From positions 62,001 to 126,000 of the forward strand of contig JBLHLT010000006.1 in NCBI GenBank assembly GCA_047621325.1: a DNA stretch of 64,000 bases, read 5' to 3'. Under the pieces are notes generated by a model. It saw only the letters and a list, made by a program, of their open reading frames with translations. It did no database searches and was not told the DNA's origin. Within the stretch, counting starts at the first letter, position 1; every line of letters begins with the position of its first letter. The DNA is from Bermanella sp047621325 (lineage in GTDB: Bacteria > Pseudomonadota > Gammaproteobacteria > Pseudomonadales > Oceanobacteraceae). A program made the position numbers and the translations under genes. This document shows, piece by piece, positions 1-7,872 of this stretch.

Positions 1-1894
1 ATTGATTAAAGGTAATAAGCACTTCACGATTTTGTGGGATTTTAAATATCGAGAATTGATCGTCACTCGCTTTACCACCTTCACAGCGACCTGCAATATT
101 ATTTTCAAAGTCCTCATCAATTAAGCGACAGTTATAACCAGGATAAATAGACCCGACTAAAGGCGCTGCAAGTTGGCTGGTATCATAATTAAGCGTTGTA
201 AAGGTTAAGTCCAATGGCGCTTCAATTGGGTTTTTCGCCATATCAACCACAGCCCCCCCAACCTGCACAATATAATGACTATTATATTTTAAGGGTTCAT
301 GAGGTTTTACTATGATGGAGCTGCCATCATGGGTAACCGTCACGGGTACTTGCTCATTACCATTACGTATAAGAGAGACTTCTTGCTGTAGATTTTCAGG
401 GCTAAGGGGCTCATTAAATATCAACAAAATAGCGTCCGCAGGATCAACCTTGTGAATATTTTCACCCGGCAACCAACTTTGTAATTGCGGTGGTGTGGTA
501 TCGGCTACTTTTAAAGGTGCGTTCTTTTGATCTGCATAGGCTTCTAAAAAGAATGAGACAAGGCCGTTTGCTTTCTCAACACCTAATAATGTAGGGTTAA
601 TTTCACCAACGGTATCCACGACTAATACGTCATTTTCTGTGCGAGCAATACCAAACAAATTAATATGTAAAACATCTTGGCTCAATGCACCGTTCGCTTT
701 TGGATGCTGGGCCGTCATGGCCACATCCATTACTATTTGAACTTGTTTAGGTGCGTTTTTATCATCGCTATTTTTGTTATTAATTAAATAACCGGTGGCA
801 TCAGTTATTAAGGTTAAGTAGATTTCTTCGGTGGTGTAACCTGCACTGACTTTGCCCCCAATCTCTACTGGCATTTTACTGCCTTTAATAACCGCCCCTT
901 TTCGAATAACAAAAGGAGACGCATCAGGGAAATTAGGAATAAACGCTAATTCGGTATAGTAATTACTATTTGCATAACTAATGACATTACCCATTAATGT
1001 TGAGTTAACTGGCACCGAATTTCGAGGTAATGCTGATAACGGAGAGATATTGCTATCGGCTTCGCCGTTGATCATTTGCACCATGGTTGTTCTAGGCTTT
1101 GAATCTAAGGGGATATAGGTTTTTTCGGTGTAATCAGTGGTGTCAATATACAAACCCGACTGACTTTTAACCGTACTTGATAAGCTTAATGTGTATTTTT
1201 TTCCTGGTTTTAAATCATGCTTAGGATCAAAAATAATATAACGGTCTTTGACCATTAACTTTCCTGCTACGCTTTGGTTTTGTCCGTCTTCTACAAATTT
1301 AAAACCCGCATCTAATTTTACGGTAGAAATATCAACAGCATGACTAAGGGTTAAGTGAATAACTGAGAAGTCCATAAAAGGTAAATCAGCTGATGGGAAT
1401 TCTTGGGTAACATGAAACCAAAGCGGATCAACTACATCACCATCACGACCACTGCCAATTTTTGAATCTTTTGATACACCAATCGTATTAAATTGAATGG
1501 TTTTATTAAATTCAACTTCACCTAAATGACTACTAACACCTTGGTAGCTTAGTGTATACGTTTCACCTGCTAAGAGTTGTGCATCAGGCGTAAATATTAA
1601 ACTCTTATCGCTATTTTCTTGAATGCTTATTTTCCCACCAACAATCTGACCTTTTTTATCTACCAAGATTACATGGCTTTTCAAATACTCATCTTGAATA
1701 TCGTGGCTAAACATTAATGTTACATTCGTTTTCACAGAAACATTATTCTGCCCATCAAACGGATAGCTATACACTAAATATGATTTTTCCCAAGCAGAAA
1801 AATCAATCGTTTGATCATTATCCACTTCACTACAGGCGGCAATAAAAGCCACTATAAAAATGATCATGCAGTATTTTAATAAGGTATTCATCAT
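1..1894 (-). CDS. Ig-like (SbsA/Big_5-type) repeat lipoprotein, C-terminus beyond window
   Basis: The minus-strand frame is open from the ATG pair at 1894/1891 to the window edge, so about 631 residues are present and the C-terminus is missing. The N-terminus is a short hydrophobic signal ending in a lipobox (IAAC|S, Cys about residue 21-22), so a lipidated envelope protein is expected. The body shows recurring Ig-like signatures: 'VLIFNEPLSPE...', 'VKPHEPLKYNSHYIV' and 'FDPKHDLKPGKKYTL' resemble Big_5/SbsA Ig-like domains. An AAGGGG ribosome site overlaps the stop of the upstream FadL-like gene 12 bases away, so the two are one operon. A lipoprotein paired with a FadL-like barrel recalls VolA-type surface lipases, but no lipase motif lies in the visible part. 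Function is unknown; the Ig-like lipoprotein call is fairly secure. Confidence 0.8.
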   Translation of the reverse strand, partial: MMNTLLKYCMIIFIVAFIAACSEVDNDQTIDFSAWEKSYLVYSYPFDGQNNVSVKTNVTLMFSHDIQDEYLKSHVILVDKKGQIVGGKISIQENSDKSLIFTPDAQLLAGETYTLSYQGVSSHLGEVEFNKTIQFNTIGVSKDSKIGSGRDGDVVDPLWFHVTQEFPSADLPFMDFSVIHLTLSHAVDISTVKLDAGFKFVEDGQNQSVAGKLMVKDRYIIFDPKHDLKPGKKYTLSLSSTVKSQSGLYIDTTDYTEKTYIPLDSKPRTTMVQMINGEADSNISPLSALPRNSVPVNSTLMGNVISYANSNYYTELAFIPNFPDASPFVIRKGAVIKGSKMPVEIGGKVSAGYTTEEIYLTLITDATGYLINNKNSDDKNAPKQVQIVMDVAMTAQHPKANGALSQDVLHINLFGIARTENDVLVVDTVGEINPTLLGVEKANGLVSFFLEAYADQKNAPLKVADTTPPQLQSWLPGENIHKVDPADAILLIFNEPLSPENLQQEVSLIRNGNEQVPVTVTHDGSSIIVKPHEPLKYNSHYIVQVGGAVVDMAKNPIEAPLDLTFTTLNYDTSQLAAPLVGSIYPGYNCRLIDEDFENNIAGRCEGGKASDDQFSIFKIPQNREVLITFNQ

Positions 1895-1906
1895 GACAAT
1901 TACCCC

Positions 1907-3256
1907 TTAAAACATCATCGAAAAGGATAGACTCACAACATGAGCATTACCCGATGCAGTCACTGATTCATAAGGGCTCGTCGCCACTTCATTAGAAGAT
2001 AATATAAAGTCACGCTCGACTAGGTGATGATACTGATAGGCCGCATCAATGCGCAGTGGGAAGGCTAAGAATTTAGTATCGCCGTATTCATACGTTACCC
2101 CTGCTCCCAAGATAAAACGGTCGTTATCAAATACGTTTACATCCGGTGATAAACCATCTTCTAATACCGACTCTTCATAACTTAAACCCATCAATAACTG
2201 GATGTTTTTTGAGTACTCATATCGTGCACCAAACCTTGGAACAATGGCGTCTTTAAAGGACAAGTTAGCCTGATCTTTAATGGTATCGTCTTTTAGCTTA
2301 TTTTCTAGTTCGGCCCAATTTTGATATTCGATGGTAGTCGCAATTTGCCAACTAGGGGTTAATTGATAGCGCGCGCCCAACGATACAATCATTGGCTGAT
2401 AAGCATCAAGCGTACTCACTACTAACGGTAAACCCGGATCAGGGATGGTACCCGGAATCGTTGCATTCGCGTTCACCTTGGTTTGAGTATCACTTTCACC
2501 ACGATAAGAAAGAGCAAAGTCTAAGCCTTGCCACACACAAGCCGACGCGTCATCACACAACAGCGCTCCTAAATCAAAATATGCACCCAGTAATGGAATA
2601 AAAACAGGCTCGGCACTCACATCTAACTCTTCGCTATTGGTATTGCCCGCCAAATCAGATTCAAGCACCATATTCGCTTTTGCATGCAAAGTTATACGTA
2701 CACCAGCGCCCAAATGAAAGCCCGGCATAATATTGGCCGCCGCAGAGACCGACAAAAACAATGGTTTTTGCCCGTACTGCATGAACTGACCTTCTTGTGA
2801 GCTATTGGATTCGAACGAGAGCATCTCAAGACCATATTTTTCAACGCCTGCCATTAACGCTAAATAAACGGGTGTTTTAAATTTTGTAAGACTAGTCAAA
2901 TTAGTTTTCATGCCAAACAGCATGGTTTCGGTTTGATTAGATTCCAAAACGGTGCCACTGCGCTGTGGCGGATTCGCCCCTCCATTAGATGTCACTTCTA
3001 AGCTGGGTGTAGCTTGTAAAAAGCCAAACGTTAATTCTCCGCGATCACTTAACGCTAAACTCGCTGGATTATAATAAGACGCGCTGACTTGATCACTGAA
3101 TAAAGAAAAGGACTGAGACGTCGCCATATCTTGAGGCAACAAACCATAAGTGGTGGCAATATTCCCCATACTGGCATCGGCATAATTTGCAGATAAAAGA
3201 ATCGTGGTGACAACGCCACCCAACCACTGAGGACGTAAAAAACAAGATGTAATCAT
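1907..3256 (-). CDS. FadL/OMPP1-family outer-membrane transport protein
   Basis: About 449 residues with an N-terminal signal (MITSCFLRPQ... to about ADA). The hatch-like start of the mature protein ends in 'SASYYNPASLAL', the NPA motif typical of FadL/OmpP1/TodX barrels. The rest alternates beta-strand-like segments and ends in an aromatic residue ('SFSMMF'), as porin-type barrels do. FadL proteins carry long-chain fatty acids or hydrophobic compounds across the outer membrane. A longer TTG-started form (from 3295) is possible, but it would put 13 polar residues ahead of the signal peptide and lacks a ribosome site, so the ATG at 3256 is preferred. It is followed in operon by the Ig-repeat lipoprotein, and an AraC gene lies upstream on the same strand. 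The actual substrate cannot be told from sequence. Confidence 0.82.
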   Translation of the reverse strand: MITSCFLRPQWLGGVVTTILLSANYADASMGNIATTYGLLPQDMATSQSFSLFSDQVSASYYNPASLALSDRGELTFGFLQATPSLEVTSNGGANPPQRSGTVLESNQTETMLFGMKTNLTSLTKFKTPVYLALMAGVEKYGLEMLSFESNSSQEGQFMQYGQKPLFLSVSAAANIMPGFHLGAGVRITLHAKANMVLESDLAGNTNSEELDVSAEPVFIPLLGAYFDLGALLCDDASACVWQGLDFALSYRGESDTQTKVNANATIPGTIPDPGLPLVVSTLDAYQPMIVSLGARYQLTPSWQIATTIEYQNWAELENKLKDDTIKDQANLSFKDAIVPRFGARYEYSKNIQLLMGLSYEESVLEDGLSPDVNVFDNDRFILGAGVTYEYGDTKFLAFPLRIDAAYQYHHLVERDFILSSNEVATSPYESVTASGNAHVVSLSFSMMF

Positions 3257-3424
3257 GATAGGCCCATTACAATTTTTATTGTTATTATCGAACAAGCAAA
3301 ATAACTAGCTTGATTCATATAATTGAAATAATAAGGCTTTATAGCGCGATTACATTGCCGCTACTGACAGATAGGCTTAGCGTTACGGTCAATGGCGTAA
3401 AATGTGGCAATCTACGTCACACTT

Positions 3425-4438
3425 TTACACGCAATGTGTCTCGTGGATTTGTTTGCGGTATTCCATCGGCGTCATCCCTGTCCAACGTTTAAAGGCTCGG
3501 TAAAACGCACTGATCTCTGAGAACCCTAATAAATAGCATATTTCTTCAACGGGTTCTTGCGTGCGCTCTAACAAGCGCTTAGCCAAAAACGTTCTGTATT
3601 CGGAAAGTACCTGATTGAAGTTGGTGCCAATAGCGGATAACTGGGTACGCAATGAACGCGGACTCATTTCTAAAGCGTGAGCGACTAATTCAAGATTCAC
3701 TTCTTTTTTATCTAAGTGCTCAATCAATATTTGACGAATTTTATACACTAAATCTTGCTTCTCGATTTTTTCAACATGTGCTTGCGCAACCTCTTGGTGC
3801 AAATCAATCAGTTCCGGTTCAGCGTGCTGGGATTGAAGGCTTAAAATTGCGGCAGGAAAAATAATGGCGTTCTTGTTTTGGTTGAATTCAACCAAGGTTG
3901 AGAAGACCCGTTCGTACTCATCTTTATTACTGGGTTCATCAAATATCAAGTGAATAGAAACAGGGGAAAATTGCTCTTGTGTTATGCTTTTAAAAAACCG
4001 AATGACACCCAGCATAATACATTCGATAAAGTGATGATCAACTTGATCACCAAGCGCGGTATCAAACACCAAACTGGCTCGGTCATTTTCAACATACAAG
4101 TAAGACTGCGCCACATCGGATAACAAACGTTGATAATTAAGCGCTCTTGTTAAGCCATCACCAAATGTTTGGCTACTTAAAAATAAATATTCCAGCACCT
4201 GCCCTTTATACAAAGGGACATGTTCCGCTACATGTAATCCAATAGACTGATCACCCGTTACCGACTCCGCCACCTGCCAAAAACGTGTATTAGCGCGATG
4301 CTTTAGCCGCGCTTTTTTATCTTGAATATGATCAAGTGTTATGCCGCACTGATGGTAAATTTTGGCCACATTGACATTCATCTCAACCATGGCTTCATGT
4401 ACTAGACGTAATAAAATACTGGCGTCGCGCATCGTCAT
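3425..4438 (-). CDS. AraC-family transcriptional regulator (AraC_N/OruR-like)
   Basis: 337 residues. The N-terminal two thirds match the arabinose-binding-type sensor domain seen in OruR/ArgR-like AraC proteins ('IGLHVAEHVPLYKGQVLEYLFLSS'). The last roughly 100 residues hold the double helix-turn-helix: 'LELVAHALEMSPRSLRTQL' and 'EEICYLLGFSEISAFYRAFKRWTG', ending in the standard 'TPMEYRK'. It sits upstream of, and on the same strand as, the FadL-like/lipoprotein pair and diverges from the MaoC-like gene at 4629, so either is a candidate target. It is one of four regulators of this architecture in the window. The ligand is unknown. Confidence 0.9.
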   Translation of the reverse strand: MTMRDASILLRLVHEAMVEMNVNVAKIYHQCGITLDHIQDKKARLKHRANTRFWQVAESVTGDQSIGLHVAEHVPLYKGQVLEYLFLSSQTFGDGLTRALNYQRLLSDVAQSYLYVENDRASLVFDTALGDQVDHHFIECIMLGVIRFFKSITQEQFSPVSIHLIFDEPSNKDEYERVFSTLVEFNQNKNAIIFPAAILSLQSQHAEPELIDLHQEVAQAHVEKIEKQDLVYKIRQILIEHLDKKEVNLELVAHALEMSPRSLRTQLSAIGTNFNQVLSEYRTFLAKRLLERTQEPVEEICYLLGFSEISAFYRAFKRWTGMTPMEYRKQIHETHCV

Positions 4439-4628
4439 TCCGTATTAACAATGAATACTTAAGTAATTGAAAATAACATAATTTTTAAATTAATACCAAG
4501 TGACAGTTCATCATTAAATAATGTTAATTTGGCCTTTTTTCACTAAAGGATAACGATTGTCGCAAATTTGTCATGTTTTGTTTCCACAATGAAGGCCGAT
4601 TAAAAACATAGCCTAGTCAGGATACTTC

Positions 4629-5519
4629 ATGATGCATGAAACCCTACTTTCAAAACCCCCTACATTAACTTCACTATATACCCGTGCACTATTTAAACGG
4701 CCCGCTGAAAACAACCAGCCACCCTCCATTCCAACACTGGCAATAAATAGCCACATAAACCCACAACAGCTTTCGCAGTACAAAACTCTTTGCGGTGATG
4801 ACTCTTCATCTGACATCATTCCCCCGTTATACCCCCAAGTACTGGCGTTTAAGCTTCACCTTGAACTGTTATTAAATAAACAACTTCCCTTCCCTGTTAT
4901 GGGACTCATTCACACAAGTAACAGCTGCGAGTATTTTAGCCCTATTTATCAGACGGACAATCTCAACATTAAAGTGGGTCTTGGTCATTATGAGAAAAAC
5001 ACGAAAGGCATTAACTGCACCTTGTTGACTCAGGTTTATGTAAACGACACTCTTAAATGGGAAGCCAAAAGCACTTATTATTATCGCACCCCAAATAACG
5101 CCTTGAAGAAGAGCCGCTCGTCGAAAAACCTAAAGCTGATCAAGCAGCCTCAGAATTCAATAACATGGTCACTACCGGCCAACTTAGGGCGTCAATATGC
5201 AAAAATCACTGGCGATTTAAATCCAATCCACTTATTTTCGCTTAGCGCAAAATTATTTGGATTTAAACAAACCATTATTCATGGCATGTGTATGGCCGCA
5301 AAAGCCACCGCTCAAGCACAATCAGAGCCACTTACATTTCCGATTTGTATTTATATTGAATTTAAAAAACCTGTTTACTTACCTGATAAAATTGCCTTTA
5401 CTCAAACAGATCAAGACTTCAACATTTACCCCATACTGGATCAAGACATCATTGATAGCCCAATGTTAAGTGGAAAAATTGAAACTAGCACGAGGCTTCA
5501 AGGCGTGAATGCCATATGA
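4629..5519 (+). CDS. MaoC-like hot-dog hydratase/dehydratase
   Basis: 296 residues, probably a double hot-dog protein. The C-terminal half carries the R-hydratase/MaoC signature 'YAKITGDLNPIHLF' (about 191-204), with the catalytic Asp and His, followed by 'IIHGMCMAAKA'. MaoC-type enzymes hydrate trans-2-enoyl-CoA or act as the dehydratase module in fatty-acid metabolism. The start has tandem ATGs (4629 and 4632) behind an AGGA site. The gene ends 23 bases before the start of the secreted methyltransferase gene, so the two are likely co-transcribed, and it is divergent from the AraC gene. The N-terminal half is weakly conserved; the family call is good and the substrate unknown. Confidence 0.8.
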   Translation: MMHETLLSKPPTLTSLYTRALFKRPAENNQPPSIPTLAINSHINPQQLSQYKTLCGDDSSSDIIPPLYPQVLAFKLHLELLLNKQLPFPVMGLIHTSNSCEYFSPIYQTDNLNIKVGLGHYEKNTKGINCTLLTQVYVNDTLKWEAKSTYYYRTPNNALKKSRSSKNLKLIKQPQNSITWSLPANLGRQYAKITGDLNPIHLFSLSAKLFGFKQTIIHGMCMAAKATAQAQSEPLTFPICIYIEFKKPVYLPDKIAFTQTDQDFNIYPILDQDIIDSPMLSGKIETSTRLQGVNAI

Positions 5520-5541
5520 TCAAAATTTAATAGAGGCACAC

Positions 5542-6306
5542 ATGAAATTTATTCTTTTAGCACTGGTGCTATGCAGCACACAATTAATGGCCGAACCATT
5601 ACGTAGCCCAGAAAATATAGAGCGCGATCAATACCGCCACCCAATGCAAACTCTCGCCTTTTTTGAAGTTAAACCACACCATAAAGTGGTTGAGATCTGG
5701 CCTGGCAGTGGTTGGTATAGCGAAATACTGGCACCCATGTTATTTGCAGAAGGTACGTTAATAGCGGCCCACTTCCCAATTGACTCACCTGTGGCTTTTT
5801 TTAGTAACAGCCGTAAAAAATATGAAGCAAGACAGCTCCAACAACCTGAATTCGCCAATATTAAAATGGCCACCTTTGCCCCACCGACACTGACAAATTT
5901 TGCAGATAAAAATTCAATGGACCGCGTACTCACATTCAGAAATGTACATAACTGGATGAAAAACAAAGGAGAACAAGCCGCGTTTAAAGGCTTTTATAAA
6001 GCACTGAAACCCGGAGGCATTCTGGGTGTCGTTGAACACCGCGCACCTACCGACTTTACCATCGAACAAATGATCGAATCAGGCTATGTAACAGAGGCAT
6101 ACGTAATCGAACTGGCTGAAAAATCTGGATTCAAGTTACAGGAAAAGTCTGAAATCAATGCCAATAAGAAAGACACAAAACGGCACCCCAAGGGGGTTTG
6201 GACACTTCCACCAAGCTTACGTCTTGGTGAGCAAAACAAACAAAAGCATTTGAAAATTGGTGAAAGTGATCGTATGACATTAAAATTTATTAAGCCATTA
6301 AACTAA
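5542..6306 (+). CDS. Secreted class I SAM-dependent methyltransferase-like protein (COG4798 type)
   Basis: 254 residues from the ATG at 5542, which follows GAGG and begins a clean signal peptide (MKFILLALVLCSTQLMA|EP). An in-frame upstream ATG at 5509 would bury that signal and is rejected. The mature part has a Rossmann-type methyltransferase core: 'VVEIWPGSGWYSEILAP' as motif I (about 48-64), a 'DRVLTFRNVHNW' motif and 'KALKPGGILGVVEHR' as post-motif II. Export of a SAM-dependent fold is odd, because SAM is not known as a periplasmic metabolite, yet this family (predicted methyltransferases of COG4798) regularly has signal peptides. The last 9 bases overlap the 3' end of the convergent MBL hydrolase gene. 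Function is unknown. Confidence 0.78.
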   Translation: MKFILLALVLCSTQLMAEPLRSPENIERDQYRHPMQTLAFFEVKPHHKVVEIWPGSGWYSEILAPMLFAEGTLIAAHFPIDSPVAFFSNSRKKYEARQLQQPEFANIKMATFAPPTLTNFADKNSMDRVLTFRNVHNWMKNKGEQAAFKGFYKALKPGGILGVVEHRAPTDFTIEQMIESGYVTEAYVIELAEKSGFKLQEKSEINANKKDTKRHPKGVWTLPPSLRLGEQNKQKHLKIGESDRMTLKFIKPLN

Positions 6307-7107
6307 TGCAACATCCAAACCTTGACGAATAAGGTTTGCTTTACAAAAATTACCTCCCGTTAGTTTGGCCACCATGTCTTCTGGGCCTAATAACTGGAGA
6401 GTAATGTCATCAAGTGTCAAACCTTGTCTACTTAACGTCTGAGCCTGCTCACACAGGCCGATAATATTATTGAGTTTCTCTTCTAACGCAGTTTTACCAT
6501 TCTCAATAATGCCACCATGTGGGCAAAACAGCGTTTGAAAATCCAATTTCAACACCTTTTTGATACTATCTAATAACTGCTGTAAATTTTCATCACTGCG
6601 CAATAGCTTTAATTTTTTAGCGATGAATAAATCACCACTAAAAAAGTACCCTTGCTCAGGTAAAAAGAAACACGTCAGATCTTTTGCGTGGCCTGGAGTG
6701 TGTACAGGTATAATTTTACTACCATCCGCAAGCGCCTCTTCTTCCCTAAGTGTTTGCGTTTTCACTGGCACCAAAGAGCCCCAAATGAGTTTTTGTAAAT
6801 ACGGAGTCTTGTAGCCACTTGCCAGCTTTTCTTGTGCTAATTGCGGCGCACGAGGCAAAACACCATGTGTCATGGATATGCTATGGGCATTACCACTATG
6901 GTCTTCATGGTGATGTGTCAGTAATAGCTGCTCAACAGGCTGCTCAGCCAAAAACTGCTTTACATAACGCCACTGATTACTCGGCCCAGTGTCAATTACA
7001 GTTTCCCCGAGGCGATACACAATAAACTGTGTATTGATCCCTTGATTGAAACGCCCTACTTTTGCGCCTGTGACTCTTTCAAACTGATACGATTTACGGA
7101 TAGGCAT
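6298..7107 (-). CDS. MBL-fold metallo-hydrolase
   Basis: About 269 residues. The metallo-beta-lactamase metal-binding signature 'LLTHHHEDHSGN' (HxHxDH type) is near residue 67. It is followed by 'HTPGHAKDLTC' and 'FSGDLFI', the further metal-binding His and Asp regions, and a late 'FCPHGG'. The family includes glyoxalase II-like thioesterases and other hydrolases; the specific reaction is not visible. The ATG at 7107 has an AGGA site 8 bases upstream. The longer TTG-started form (7134) is less likely. Its 3' end overlaps the convergent methyltransferase gene by 9 bases. Confidence 0.85.
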   Translation of the reverse strand: MPIRKSYQFERVTGAKVGRFNQGINTQFIVYRLGETVIDTGPSNQWRYVKQFLAEQPVEQLLLTHHHEDHSGNAHSISMTHGVLPRAPQLAQEKLASGYKTPYLQKLIWGSLVPVKTQTLREEEALADGSKIIPVHTPGHAKDLTCFFLPEQGYFFSGDLFIAKKLKLLRSDENLQQLLDSIKKVLKLDFQTLFCPHGGIIENGKTALEEKLNNIIGLCEQAQTLSRQGLTLDDITLQLLGPEDMVAKLTGGNFCKANLIRQGLDVALV

Positions 7108-7255
7108 TCGGGTATTCCTAATAGTTATAAACAAAGCATGTCAAATGTGACTCAGATTACAATCACACAATAAACCCAATTAATTAGTAAAAGCGCTCAC
7201 AGCAAAATGGCTTTTTTCTACTATAGTAAGAAAAAGCCAATCAATAAGGACTCCC

Positions 7256-7540
7256 ATGCTTTCATTACCGAAGTCCAGCTTAGAACTGACATTTAATCTT
7301 CTACGTCATGTACAGCCAAGCATTGCCCTTAAAGTACGCAATGCAGCACTCATTCCTGTATTAACTGAATATCATGAAGACGCTTCGCTCACGTTCAGTG
7401 AAGAGGAAGTTTTCACCATCGTTAATCACCTTATGTTCATTGAATCCCAAGCTCGCATGGGCGCAAAAGCAGATAAAGGTCGCCAAATTTTAGCCAGCGC
7501 CTTAATCGCAGATTGGCTCACATTCAATATTCGACACTAA
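7256..7540 (+). CDS. Small conserved-looking protein of unknown function
   Basis: 94 residues, soluble and mostly helical in appearance, with no motif I recognise. The ATG at 7256 is preceded by a good AAGGA site and by an AT-rich stretch that could hold a promoter. Composition matches neighbouring genes, which supports a real gene. It stands alone, divergent from the MBL hydrolase gene, with no operon partner. No function can be proposed. Confidence 0.6.
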   Translation: MLSLPKSSLELTFNLLRHVQPSIALKVRNAALIPVLTEYHEDASLTFSEEEVFTIVNHLMFIESQARMGAKADKGRQILASALIADWLTFNIRH

Positions 7541-7590
7541 AGGAAGCTGCAATTTTATGAGCTTTCATGCTTTCACATCGAAATAGAAAA

Positions 7591-7683
7591 GATAACGGTA
7601 TAAACTATTTACCCCATAACACACCCTAAGCGGCCATTATAAACCTCGCCGAACATAGATAACGGTATAATATATTTACTCCA
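7591..7683. repeat. Imperfect 26-base direct repeat in intergenic stretch 7541-7872
   Basis: Two copies of a 26-base unit beginning GATAACGGTATAA start at 7591 and 7658, 67 bases apart, and agree at all but a few positions. They lie in the 332-base gap between the small plus-strand gene and the acyl-CoA synthetase terminator. No other gene or RNA is evident there. Meaning unknown: decayed duplication, protein-binding sites, or part of a small transcript. Confidence 0.6.
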
Positions 7684-7797
7684 AACACTCTTACTATCAA
7701 CCAAGACGAATCTATTTCGTTGCAGTCACATGGCGCAAATACCACTAGAACCAAACCTTTAAGATAAAGACTAAACGCAAGCCAATCACCTAGATGT

Positions 7798-7834
7798 AAA
7801 AAAGGCTCTTGCTTTACAGCAAGAGCCTTTTATT
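7798..7834 (-). terminator. Rho-independent terminator of the acyl-CoA synthetase gene
   Basis: A perfect 13-base stem (7801-7813 with 7818-7830) and 4-base loop, with a run of A before it that reads as a U-tail on the minus strand. It lies just past the stop of the acyl-CoA synthetase gene. The T-rich other side could also stop plus-strand transcripts. Confidence 0.88.
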
Positions 7835-7872
7835 CCTAATTTACTTTTATCGAATTGTTAGCGCTGGCGCGC

